From the NCBI RefSeq assembly GCF_001613445.1, contig NZ_BDCJ01000003.1, positions 434,001 to 498,000 on the forward strand: DNA of 64,000 nucleotides, in the 5' to 3' direction. A model generated the notes under the pieces. The model saw only the letters and a list, made by a program, of their open reading frames with translations. It was not told the DNA's origin and searched no databases. Position 1 is the first letter of the stretch; each line of letters begins with the position of its first letter. Below, in pieces: positions 16,726 to 24,880 of this stretch. The stretch comes from Nocardia grenadensis NBRC 108939. Its GTDB lineage: Bacteria; Actinomycetota; Actinomycetes; Mycobacteriales; Mycobacteriaceae. A program made the translations under genes and the position numbers.

Positions 16726-18027
16726 ATGACTACATCCGATGTCCGGATCGACGCCGAACGGCTGTGGCGCTCTCTCGGCGAACTGGGCGACGTAGGAGCA
16801 TATTCCGACGAGGACACCGGTCTACGTGGCGTGCGCCGACTGGCCTTGACCGACGCCGACGTGGCCGGACGGGAACTGGTCACGGGATGGATGCGGGCGG
16901 CCGGGCTCACCGTGACGACCGATCGCATCGGCAATATCTACGCCCGCCGCGACGGCCGCGACAACACCCTCGCGCCGGTGATGGTCGGATCGCATATCGA
17001 CACGGTCGCCACCGCGGGCCGGTTCGACGGATGTCTCGGTGTCCTCGGCGGGCTCGAGGTGGTCCGCACCCTGAACGCTCACGGAATCGCCACCGAACGC
17101 CCGCTCGAGATCGCCGTGTTCACCGAGGAAGAAGGGGTGCGGTTCGGCACCGATATGCTCGGCAGCGCCGTGGCGGCCGGGCGGATCGGCCTGGACGACG
17201 CACGGCAGCGCACCGATCCCGACGGCGTGACCGTCGGCACCGAACTCGACCGGCACGGGCTGGCCGGTGACGTCGCCGTACCGATCCGGGCGCCGTTCGC
17301 CTATCTGGAATGCCACATCGAACAGGGCCCGATCCTGGCGGCGGAGGACACCCGGATCGGAGTCGTGCAGGGTGTGCAGGCCATCACCTGGCTCGAACTC
17401 CAGATCGCCGGGCGGGCCGCGCACGCCGGCGCCACCCCGCACCGGCTGCGCCGCAACGCCGGCCTCGCCGCCGCGCTGATCACGGTGCGACTCGACGAGA
17501 TGGTGGAATCCGGCGAGTACGGCGCCATGCTGGCCACGGTCGGGCGGCAGGTCAACTATCCGAACCTGGTCAATATCGTGCCCGAGAAATCGCTGATCAC
17601 GGTAGACCTGCGCAATCCCGACGGCGCGGCCATGGAACGCGTGGAGGCCGACCTCGCGGCCTATCTCGCCGAAGTGGAGAAGCGCGCGGGGGTCACGATC
17701 ACCGCCCGCACCACCGCCAAGACCCCGCCGGTGGTCTTCGGCGAACAGATGCGGGACCTGGTCGAGAAGCATGCCGCGAATCTGGGGATGAGCAGCGCCC
17801 CCATCACCTCCGGCGCCGGACATGATGCGGGCGAGATAGCCGCACGGTGCCCCGCCGGCATGATATTCGTTCCGGGGCTGTATGACGGGATCAGCCACAA
17901 CCCACGGGAGTACTCCACTCCGGAAGCCTGCGCGGACGGAATCGATGTGCTGCTGCACGCCGTACTGGAGCTGGCGGGAGTCGCCCCGGGCTGCGCCGCA
18001 CCGGTCAGCGGCCCTGCCACCGGGTAG
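16726..18027 (+). CDS. Hydantoinase/carbamoylase-family amidase (AllC/N-carbamoyl-amino-acid hydrolase type)
   Basis: 433 residues with binuclear metal-site motifs VGSHIDTVATAGRFDG, FTEEEGVRFGTDMLGS and AYLECHIEQGP, and the late SGAGHDAGEIA and NPREYSTPEAC. Such enzymes remove carbamoyl groups from N-carbamoyl-amino acids, ureidopropionate or allantoate. The ATG at 16726 has GGAGG five bases upstream. Together with the lyase it suggests degradation of carbamoylated or acylated amino acids to pyruvate, CO2 and ammonia; the exact substrate is not decidable here. Confidence 0.9.
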   Translation: MTTSDVRIDAERLWRSLGELGDVGAYSDEDTGLRGVRRLALTDADVAGRELVTGWMRAAGLTVTTDRIGNIYARRDGRDNTLAPVMVGSHIDTVATAGRFDGCLGVLGGLEVVRTLNAHGIATERPLEIAVFTEEEGVRFGTDMLGSAVAAGRIGLDDARQRTDPDGVTVGTELDRHGLAGDVAVPIRAPFAYLECHIEQGPILAAEDTRIGVVQGVQAITWLELQIAGRAAHAGATPHRLRRNAGLAAALITVRLDEMVESGEYGAMLATVGRQVNYPNLVNIVPEKSLITVDLRNPDGAAMERVEADLAAYLAEVEKRAGVTITARTTAKTPPVVFGEQMRDLVEKHAANLGMSSAPITSGAGHDAGEIAARCPAGMIFVPGLYDGISHNPREYSTPEACADGIDVLLHAVLELAGVAPGCAAPVSGPATG

Positions 18028-18140
18028 CGAATCATCGGCCCGCTCCACCGGCGACCGGCCCGGATTCGCGGCCGGCATGCGTGATCTCGCGGAGAGTGAG
18101 CGCGGTCCCGAATCGGCTTCCGTGCCGTCGGCCGCCGGCG

Positions 18141-18233
18141 CGGCTACGCGACGAAGCCCGGGTCCGCACCAGCGCGGTGGGCATGATCGTCGGCCCCGAG
18201 CAGGCGGCGCAGGTCATCGCGCGGGAGACCGGA
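18141..18233 (+). pseudogene. Remnant of an old-yellow-enzyme type NADH:flavin oxidoreductase
   Basis: A short frame reads RLRDEARVRTSAVGMIVG followed by PEQAAQVIARETG. This resembles the late strand of OYE-family proteins, where a conserved VG-(M/L)-I-x-x-PEQA precedes the FMN phosphate loop. The expected continuation (ADLVALARELL-like) is missing, and no start or upstream domain is present. Confidence 0.35.
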
Positions 18234-18295
18234 AGGCGGCGCTCACCGAAGTTCGCGCGGTGTGAGCACCCGGGATGCGACCGGCGCCGCCCGGC

Positions 18296-18943
18296 TCACC
18301 GGCGCGCGAAGGCGAGTCCGCCCGCCACCGCGAGCATGGTGACGCCGGTGCCGCGATCCAGATAGCGCCGGGTGCGCGGCGGCATATCGAACGAGTTGAG
18401 CGCTCCACCCACCCCCGCGTACACCGTGGCCGCGATGAACTCGACGACGAGGTAGCCGAGACCCAGCAAAATCAGCTGGGCGGGTACGGCCCCCACCGTG
18501 TGGTCGACGAATTGGGGCAGGAGCGCGGCGAACAGCAGCAGCGCCTTGAGATTGGTGAGCGCCACCGTGAACTCCTGCCGGGTCGGCCGGCGACGTGTCC
18601 GGCGCAGCGACGACACGTCCGGCGGCGGGCTGCCGTACGCGTCCGGTGCACCGGCGGGTCGGCTGCGGTAGAGCATGGACACGCCGAGGTAGAGCAGATA
18701 TGCGACGCCGCACCATTTCACGGCCGTGAACACCGGCTCGGCGGTGACCAGCAATTCACCCAGCCCCACCGCTGTGGCGAGTACCAGCAACAGGAACGCC
18801 GACAGCCGGCCGGACACGGCCACCAGCGCATCCACGGTGCCCTGCTGCACCGCGTTCCGCAGCGACAGTAGCTGGTTCGCACCCGGAGTGAACGCGATGA
18901 GCGGAGCAGCGATCAGGAACGGCTGCCAGTGAAGAGTCGGCAT
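18296..18943 (-). CDS. LysE-family exporter
   Basis: 215 residues and about six membrane segments. The signature TPGANQLLSLRNAVQQG lies near the N-terminus and FTVALTNLKALLLFAALLPQFVD in the middle, as in LysE/RhtB amino acid exporters. ATG 18943 gives the usual family length; an in-frame start further upstream would add an unrelated tail. It stands alone between two decayed fragments. Substrate unknown. Confidence 0.88.
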   Translation of the reverse strand: MPTLHWQPFLIAAPLIAFTPGANQLLSLRNAVQQGTVDALVAVSGRLSAFLLLVLATAVGLGELLVTAEPVFTAVKWCGVAYLLYLGVSMLYRSRPAGAPDAYGSPPPDVSSLRRTRRRPTRQEFTVALTNLKALLLFAALLPQFVDHTVGAVPAQLILLGLGYLVVEFIAATVYAGVGGALNSFDMPPRTRRYLDRGTGVTMLAVAGGLAFARR

Positions 18944-19018
18944 ATCCCGGGTATACAGCCGGTTGCCGAACGCGGAAACCGGGGGCACCGGGAGGATTCC
19001 CCCCGGCCCCACCGGCAG

Positions 19019-19205
19019 CACTCGGCGATTTCCTGGTCACCCGGGACGGGCAGACAGCGCTGTCTACCGGCTATGCCTCCGCCCTGCCCGATATCGAGGT
19101 GCCGTGGCACGAGCCCGGGACATCCCCTTCCCCGATACCGCCGCCCTCACCCCGGACGCCGTCACCCGTTACCAGCAGAAGTGGCAGGGAATGTTCCAGC
19201 GCTGA
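19019..19205 (+). pseudogene. C-terminal remnant of an ABC transporter substrate-binding protein, frameshifted
   Basis: One frame gives LGDFLVTRDGQTALSTGYAS followed by ALPDIEVP. The next frame gives DIPFPDTAALTPDAVTRYQQ then KWQGMFQR and a stop. Joined by one frameshift near 19100 they look like the end of an extracellular iron/thiamine-type solute-binding protein. No N-terminal part or signal peptide precedes it. Confidence 0.4.
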
Positions 19206-19239
19206 TCGCGCCGGATGGACCGGGGGGCGGACCGGCGCC

Positions 19240-20343
19240 TCATCCGGCAGCCGGATGCCGGTGATCCGCCGCTGGGGTGAGTTCGTCGACCACCACCAGA
19301 TTCCCGCCGGACTGTTTGGCCCGGTACATGGCGGCGTCGGCGCATTGCAGCAGCCGGTCCGGCGTCGGGCGCGGGCACCGGGGGCAGATCGTCGTGTCGA
19401 AGACCGCGACACCTACGCTCGCGGTGACCTCCACCGCGGTCTCCGGGGGGTCGGCGACCGCGCGCCGCAGCCGTTCGGCCTCGGTGCGCGCGGCCGCCGC
19501 ATCCATCGGCGCGGCCACCACGAATTCTTCCCCACCCGTACGCGCCACCACCGCCCTGTCCCCTACCGCGGCGCGCAACCGCCGGGCGGTCCGTACCAGG
19601 ACGGTGTCTCCGACGCGGTGCCCCCAGGTGTCGTTCACACTTTTGAACCGGTCGAGATCCACGCTCATGACGCAGATCGCGGGAAACCTGTCGACCAACT
19701 GCGGGAGCCGGATCTCCAGGCCCCGACGGTTCAGCAGTTCGGTCAGCGGGTCCGACAGCGATTCGGTGCGCAACAGCCAGTAGAGGATCTGCAATGCGGG
19801 CAGCGCGCTGACCACCGAGACGAACAACAGCAGCCCGACCGCGCAAGCCAACCGGATATCGCCGCCCCCGGTGACTATCCGCACCGAGAACACGATCACC
19901 GACAGCAACGACCACACCGAATGCGCTGCCAGAGCCCGCGCGCTGTGGAAGAAGCCGAGGTAACTGCCGGTGACCACGAGCAGCACCACGCCCATCGCCG
20001 CGAACAGCCGATCCGGCACCTGGAGGAACTCCATCGTGAACAGCACATCCGCGCCGCCGATCAGCACCAGCGACTCGGTTCTGCCCGGCCAGGCCAGCAA
20101 CCACCAGCGCAGCGCCCACAGCGTCCCGCACAGCACTCCGATCGTCGAGGCGATGCCGGGATCGCCTGCCGGGCCCACCGGCGTGCCCGCGATGACCGCG
20201 CCCATCACCGCGATCGCCGCGCCCGCGACGCCGATCAACACTTTCAGTGGACCCAGCGCCGATCGCGCCGCCAGCGTGCGCACCAGCCAGCGGTAGTCGA
20301 CCGGATCATTCCACCAGGCCCGCAGTGTTTTGCTGTCATTCAT
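19240..20343 (-). CDS. Membrane-anchored GGDEF protein (diguanylate cyclase)
   Basis: 367 residues. The first 200 hold several membrane helices (for example VLIGVAGAAIAVMGAVIAG and LACAVGLLLFVSVVSAL). A GGDEF domain then follows with DPLTELLNRRGLE, DLDRFKSVNDTWGH and the active-site signature RTGGEEFVV. The conserved GG-E-E-F suggests that it can make cyclic di-GMP. No EAL domain is present. ATG 20343 has AAGGGTGAG upstream. No signalling partner is visible next to it. Confidence 0.92.
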   Translation of the reverse strand: MNDSKTLRAWWNDPVDYRWLVRTLAARSALGPLKVLIGVAGAAIAVMGAVIAGTPVGPAGDPGIASTIGVLCGTLWALRWWLLAWPGRTESLVLIGGADVLFTMEFLQVPDRLFAAMGVVLLVVTGSYLGFFHSARALAAHSVWSLLSVIVFSVRIVTGGGDIRLACAVGLLLFVSVVSALPALQILYWLLRTESLSDPLTELLNRRGLEIRLPQLVDRFPAICVMSVDLDRFKSVNDTWGHRVGDTVLVRTARRLRAAVGDRAVVARTGGEEFVVAAPMDAAAARTEAERLRRAVADPPETAVEVTASVGVAVFDTTICPRCPRPTPDRLLQCADAAMYRAKQSGGNLVVVDELTPAADHRHPAAG

Positions 20344-20584
20344 CGACTCACCCTTGGTCCCGACCGCGTTGCCCACCGTAGCCCGCACCGAAGGCGAGAA
20401 TGCCACAATCACCGGCTGTTCCGGGGCAGTCCAGACCGGCCATTATTCCTCGGGCCGGACCAACGGGAGCGGGCAGACCGAGGTGTGCCAGCCGAGATGG
20501 GGCCGACCGGCCTGTCGGCAGCCGGTGGTTCCGCCCGCTACCCGGGGGCCGGCTCCGGCCCGAGAGATCCGGCACGGTGCGCGC

Positions 20585-21979
20585 TCACCGCATATCCGGC
20601 GGCCGAGGTTCGGGTACCGGTGGACGGTACGGAGTCCGGTCCGGAGGGTCGGCCGCCGCCACATCGCAACCGGCCCGCTCGGCGAGTTCCCGCACAGCAC
20701 CACGGATTCCTGTCGCGAGCACGTCGATATCGGGAGTGGAGTCGTAGTCGCCGGTGATGCCGAACACCAGGTGATCGTGATAGCTGAGGATCGCGATCGC
20801 GGTCCGTAGACGCATGGCGATCGGCACCGCGGGCAACAGTTCCAGCACCGGCCGCCCCTGGAGAGTGAGCGGGTGCCGGGGACCGGGCACATTGGTCGCC
20901 AGGCCCGCGACCGCATGCTGGGGGAACCGGGCCACGAGCCGCAACGTCCACGCGACGGCGGCGAACGGCAGCCCACGCGCCAGCCCCAGCACGAGGTGTT
21001 CGGCACCCGGCGCGCCACCCGACTTGTGGGCTTTCATGGTCATATGGACTGCGCGGAGCCGGTCGACCGGATCGGGGCGGTCGACCGGCAGGTCGGGCAG
21101 CACCGCCGAGACACGGTTGTCCATGACATATTTCGCGTGATCGGCACGCATGGAGACCGGTACCAGTATCCGCAGCGGATGCGCCGCCGGGTCCTCGCCG
21201 CGCCCGCGCAGCAGTTCCCGGTATCCCGCGGTGATGGCAGCCAGTACGACATCGTTGACGGTCACGTGGTAGGCGGCGCCGATAGCGGATACCACGGGCA
21301 GCGACAGGCGCACCGCGGTGAACCGGCGCCGGTGCCCGATCGGACCGTTCAGCGACGACACGGGCCCCTGCTCGAGAACCGCGGCGCCCACCGGAACGAG
21401 GCTGCGCACGGTACCGAACACTGCTGCGGGTAACGCCGCGGCGAGCTTCGCCCATCCCGCGTTTTCCGGCTGTTGCCGCATCCGGCCGCTGCGGGCCGGC
21501 CGCTCCTCCGGTAGCGGATCGCAGAGGGTCTCGAACACGGCCAGTCCCGATACCCCGTCCACCAGACTGTGATGAGCCTTCAGGATCACCGCCCAGCGCT
21601 CGTCGGCCAAACCCTCCACCGCCACGCACTCCCACAGGGGACGGTCCCGGTCGAGTCGCTCCTCGAGCTCGGCCGCCACCAGCTCCCACAGCGCCGCGTC
21701 CCGTCCCGGCCGCGGGAGGGCCACCCACCGCAGGTGATGACCCAGGTCGAAGGCCGGGTCGTTTTCCCATTCCGGTGCGGCCAGGTCGAGCACGGTGCGG
21801 CGCACCCGCTGCCGCATCCGGGGCATTCCGGCAATTCGCGTATTCAGCACGGCCGCGAACTCCTCGTGCCGCTGCGGCGGGCCGGCCAGCACCGCTATCA
21901 CCGCGACGCCGAGACTGATCCGCCGGTCGGCGTCCTCCAGCTCGATGAATCCGGTATCGAGCGGCCGTAACTCGTTCAC
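20585..21979 (-). CDS. Wax ester synthase/diacylglycerol acyltransferase (WS/DGAT), second gene of a pair
   Basis: Transfers fatty acyl groups from CoA to diacylglycerol or long alcohols to store triacylglycerol or wax ester. The active-site motif is HHSLVDG (His136, His137, Asp141), and TVNDVVLAAITAGYRELL and LATNVPGPRHPLTLQG mark the C-terminal domain. 464 residues, the normal length. The ATG overlaps the stop of the upstream WS/DGAT gene (ATGA), so the two are made together. Tgs1 of M. tuberculosis, in the same family, is DosR-controlled. Confidence 0.95.
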   Translation of the reverse strand: MNELRPLDTGFIELEDADRRISLGVAVIAVLAGPPQRHEEFAAVLNTRIAGMPRMRQRVRRTVLDLAAPEWENDPAFDLGHHLRWVALPRPGRDAALWELVAAELEERLDRDRPLWECVAVEGLADERWAVILKAHHSLVDGVSGLAVFETLCDPLPEERPARSGRMRQQPENAGWAKLAAALPAAVFGTVRSLVPVGAAVLEQGPVSSLNGPIGHRRRFTAVRLSLPVVSAIGAAYHVTVNDVVLAAITAGYRELLRGRGEDPAAHPLRILVPVSMRADHAKYVMDNRVSAVLPDLPVDRPDPVDRLRAVHMTMKAHKSGGAPGAEHLVLGLARGLPFAAVAWTLRLVARFPQHAVAGLATNVPGPRHPLTLQGRPVLELLPAVPIAMRLRTAIAILSYHDHLVFGITGDYDSTPDIDVLATGIRGAVRELAERAGCDVAAADPPDRTPYRPPVPEPRPPDMR

Positions 21980-23400
21980 GAGGTGCCCGACCGCTCGCCG
22001 GATCGTGCCACCATCCCGTCGCGACGCAGATCCCGGTGCGGGGCGAACGCAGCCACCTTACGGAAGCCGGAGGCCAGGCATTCGGTGAACTCCGGTAGAT
22101 CGGGCACCGCCGCGGTGTCGGCATTGATCCCCACCGAGCACGTTCCCATATGGGAGATGAGCGTCGCGTTGAACGCGGTGCCGATGGTCGGCCCGAAGGC
22201 GTGCATCCGCTCGACCTCCGCGCCCGCCAGATACAGCGGAACCGGGGATCCCGCCACATCCGAGGCCACGAAATCGACGTGTCTGAGCATCTGCGCGATG
22301 GCACCGGCGGGAAGCCGGTTGAACACCGCCGCCACCGCGTTGGACCAGGGGATCGCCGGTTCCCGGCGCCACCGCTCCACGAGGTCGCGCACCACCCACA
22401 TCAGTTCCCCGACATCGTCGGTGTCGGCGGGCACGGCGAACCGGGCCAGGGTGATGCGGTTACCGCCGGGCGGGTCGTCGGCGGTCCGGGTACTGATCGG
22501 CACCGTCACCCGGACCTGGCCGAGCGAGACGTGGTAACGCCGGTGGTAGGACCGCAATCCGAGCAACAGGGCGGTGAGAAAGGCGTCGTTGACGGTGCAT
22601 CCCGCCCGGACCGCGGGCTCCTCCAGCTGGGTGAGTGGCACTTCCAGCACGGTCAGCTGCCGGCCGAGTCCACGTCCGATCATCACCGGCGACATGGTCT
22701 CGGTGACCGGACGGGCCAGGCGGGCCAGCGAGGAAACCATCGCCACACCGTCACGTACTGCGCCCACCGGATCGACCGCGGCACGTATCGATGCGGCGGC
22801 GACCCCGGCGGCGCCACCCCGCACCAACCCCCATCCAGCCGACCAGTTCCACGCGAGTACATCGGCGACCGGCGCCGCCCGACGCGGTTCCCGTTCGCGC
22901 ACCGGTCCGCGTTCGGTGCCCTCCCGGGTGAAGTCCAGTACTTCCGTGGCGATCTGCATACCGCCGACACCGTCGGTGAGGCTGTGATGAACTTTCAGCA
23001 CGGCCGCGCTTCCGCCGCCGGGCCGGCCCGACAGCAGCGTGAAGGTCCACAGCGGTCGCACCGGATCGAACGCTGTCATCACCTCGTTGCGGGCGAATTC
23101 CAGCACGGCCGCCTGATCCGCCGGTGGCGGTAGCGCGATACGCCGGAGATGCCAGAAGAGATCGAAATTCGGATCGTATTGCCAGCGCGGCGGGGTGAGC
23201 CCGAGCGGCGCCGCGGCGAGTACATGGCGGAAACCGGGCGCGACCCGTGTTCCCCGATCGAAGACGCGGACCAGCCGGTCCCACTCCGGTTCCGAGTCGA
23301 GGATCAGGACCGAGACGATCGTCGACCGCAGCGCGGGATCCTGTTCCATACTCCAGGTGAACAGGTCCGACTGGGTCATATGGGACTCGCGAGTGCCCAT
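21976..23400 (-). CDS. Wax ester synthase/diacylglycerol acyltransferase (WS/DGAT), first gene of a pair
   Basis: 474 residues with HHSLTDG (His138, His139, Asp143), TVNDAFLTALLLGLRSYH and DFVASDVAGSPVPLYLAGAE. It differs clearly from its downstream neighbour, so the pair is not a recent duplication; they may work on different acyl donors or as partners. An in-frame ATG at codon 8 is an alternative start, and neither has a strong ribosome site. A DosR-like box lies 79 bases upstream. Confidence 0.95.
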   Translation of the reverse strand: MGTRESHMTQSDLFTWSMEQDPALRSTIVSVLILDSEPEWDRLVRVFDRGTRVAPGFRHVLAAAPLGLTPPRWQYDPNFDLFWHLRRIALPPPADQAAVLEFARNEVMTAFDPVRPLWTFTLLSGRPGGGSAAVLKVHHSLTDGVGGMQIATEVLDFTREGTERGPVREREPRRAAPVADVLAWNWSAGWGLVRGGAAGVAAASIRAAVDPVGAVRDGVAMVSSLARLARPVTETMSPVMIGRGLGRQLTVLEVPLTQLEEPAVRAGCTVNDAFLTALLLGLRSYHRRYHVSLGQVRVTVPISTRTADDPPGGNRITLARFAVPADTDDVGELMWVVRDLVERWRREPAIPWSNAVAAVFNRLPAGAIAQMLRHVDFVASDVAGSPVPLYLAGAEVERMHAFGPTIGTAFNATLISHMGTCSVGINADTAAVPDLPEFTECLASGFRKVAAFAPHRDLRRDGMVARSGERSGTS

Positions 23401-23478
23401 GCTCAGCCGCTTTCATCGTCGGAGTCGATCCCTGCGGAGTCGACCTTCCTACTGTCGTCCCGTCGCCGTGCGGCCGGC

Positions 23479-23494
23479 AGAGGCGAAGGTCACC
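23479..23494. promoter_or_regulatory. DosR-like box upstream of the WS/DGAT pair
   Basis: AGAGGCGAAGGTCACC. The right half GAAGGTCACC is identical to that before the hydrogenase operon. It lies between the divergent WS/DGAT and universal stress genes and could serve either. Confidence 0.6.
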
Positions 23495-23735
23495 GATTGG
23501 GCCGAGCGAATGACGAGCACCACGCGGACCGGCCGGGGCCCGCGGTCGTCCGGAGGACTTACGGCCCCGGCACCTCGGACATCGGGCTCTTGCCCGCGGT
23601 TCCGCGTCGGCGGAACGCTGGTTCCACCGCTGCACCGGATCGGGGCAGCCGGATATGCGAGGCCACGCGTTCGGAGGATGTCATGCGAATACCGGGCAAT
23701 CACGAGTCGTGTCGAGCATCGGCGAATCCGTAGCC

Positions 23736-24605
23736 ATGGACGAACGCTCGGGGGGTGACCGCATACCTCCGGTGGTCCTCGGTACCGACGGCTCGTCCGT
23801 GTCGTTGAACGCGGCGCGCTGGGCCGCATATATAGCCGGAGCCTTGCACGCCCCTCTGCTGGTGGTACACGTCCTTCCGATTCCCGGACACCGGCATGCC
23901 GCAGGTGCGCGACCGTGGTTCCACGGGCCGCGCCTCGCGGACCCGGACGCGGCGGTCGCCGTCCGCCGGACCGCATTGATCATCGGCACCTGCGCCGCAC
24001 CCGCTGTCGCGGAGCCGGACATCGAAATCGCCATCGGGTCGGCCACGGCGGTCCTCGTGGAGCGCAGCCGCCGAGCCCGGATGCTGGTGGTGGGTGCCCA
24101 GACGGCGTTCGGGGAGAGGCGAACGGGTCCGACGACGACGGGCGTCGTCGCGCGGGCATACTCCCCGGTAGCCGTGTGGCGGGGTATGCCGGGCCATCCG
24201 ATCCCGCGGGAGCGGCCGGTGGTCGCCGTGTTCGACGGCAGCGAGTCGACACTGCCGGCGCTGGTCCAGGGGTTCGAGTTGGCGGAAGCCCTCGGCGCGG
24301 GCCTCGAGGTGGTACGTCCTCGGTGCGGTATGCCGACCGGCCGGTACGGCTCCGCGGCGGTGGTGCCGCCGTCGCGGACCGCCGGCTCGACGGCGGGGAT
24401 GGCCCGCGAACATCCTGCGGTCAGGTCGAGCGAGACCACGGTCTCCGGTTCGCTCCCGCATGTCCTGGCACGCAGATCGGCAACGTCCCAACTTCTGGTC
24501 GTCGCCGGCCGGCGCGCGACCGGCGCGTCGGCGGCACCCGGGCCGACCGTCATGTTCCTGCTCCGTCATTCGAGGTGCCCGGTGCTCATCTGCCGTCCCC
24601 GGTGA
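23736..24605 (+). CDS. Universal stress protein with two USP domains, second domain degenerate
   Basis: The first domain has VVLGTDGSSVSLNAARWAA and MLVVGAQTAFGERRTG. The second has VVAVFDGSESTLPALVQGF and LLVVAGRRATGASAAPG. The ATP-binding G-2x-G-9x-G(S/T) pattern is poorly kept, so nucleotide binding is doubtful. ATG 23736 places VVLGTDGS close to the N-terminus as usual; the frame is open further upstream, with no clear ribosome site. It ends 18 bases from the convergent ACP gene. Confidence 0.8.
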   Translation: MDERSGGDRIPPVVLGTDGSSVSLNAARWAAYIAGALHAPLLVVHVLPIPGHRHAAGARPWFHGPRLADPDAAVAVRRTALIIGTCAAPAVAEPDIEIAIGSATAVLVERSRRARMLVVGAQTAFGERRTGPTTTGVVARAYSPVAVWRGMPGHPIPRERPVVAVFDGSESTLPALVQGFELAEALGAGLEVVRPRCGMPTGRYGSAAVVPPSRTAGSTAGMAREHPAVRSSETTVSGSLPHVLARRSATSQLLVVAGRRATGASAAPGPTVMFLLRHSRCPVLICRPR

Positions 24606-24623
24606 GCGCACCCGACGCCGGGC

Positions 24624-24878
24624 TCAGCCCGATCCGGTCAGGAAATCGACACACGACCGGATCGTGACCAGGCTCGGATAATCGCTTTCCTCGATACGTC
24701 GGGAGCCGGCGGAGAGGCGTTCGACGAAGGTCAGGAAATCTATCGAGTCCAGTTCCAGCGTGCTGCGCAGTTCCTCGTCGGCACCGAGTTCGGCGATCTG
24801 CTCGTCGGTGTCGAAGCCGCGCAGCGACGTACGCACCAGACGTTCGGCCTGCTCGGCGGTTAGGATCTCGGCTTCCAT
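24624..24878 (-). CDS. Stand-alone acyl carrier protein, last gene of the dehydrogenase operon
   Basis: 84 residues. LELDSIDFLTFVERL carries the phosphopantetheine serine (Ser45) in the usual DS(I/L) setting, and the rest fits a four-helix carrier protein (acidic, with YPSLVTIRSCVDFL at the end). ATG 24878 has GGAGG eight bases away and follows the E2 stop by two bases. A carrier protein right after E2 suggests that the acyl group made by the complex, or by the synthetase, is passed to this ACP, or that the ACP carries a lipoyl/octanoyl precursor for E2. No ketosynthase or AcpS is nearby. Confidence 0.88.
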   Translation of the reverse strand: MEAEILTAEQAERLVRTSLRGFDTDEQIAELGADEELRSTLELDSIDFLTFVERLSAGSRRIEESDYPSLVTIRSCVDFLTGSG

Positions 24879-24880
24879 GG

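Noticed and set aside
23584..23595. GGGCTCTTGCCC as a further DosR box
   Set aside because: The arms are only three bases and the centre is two bases too short compared with the other sites.
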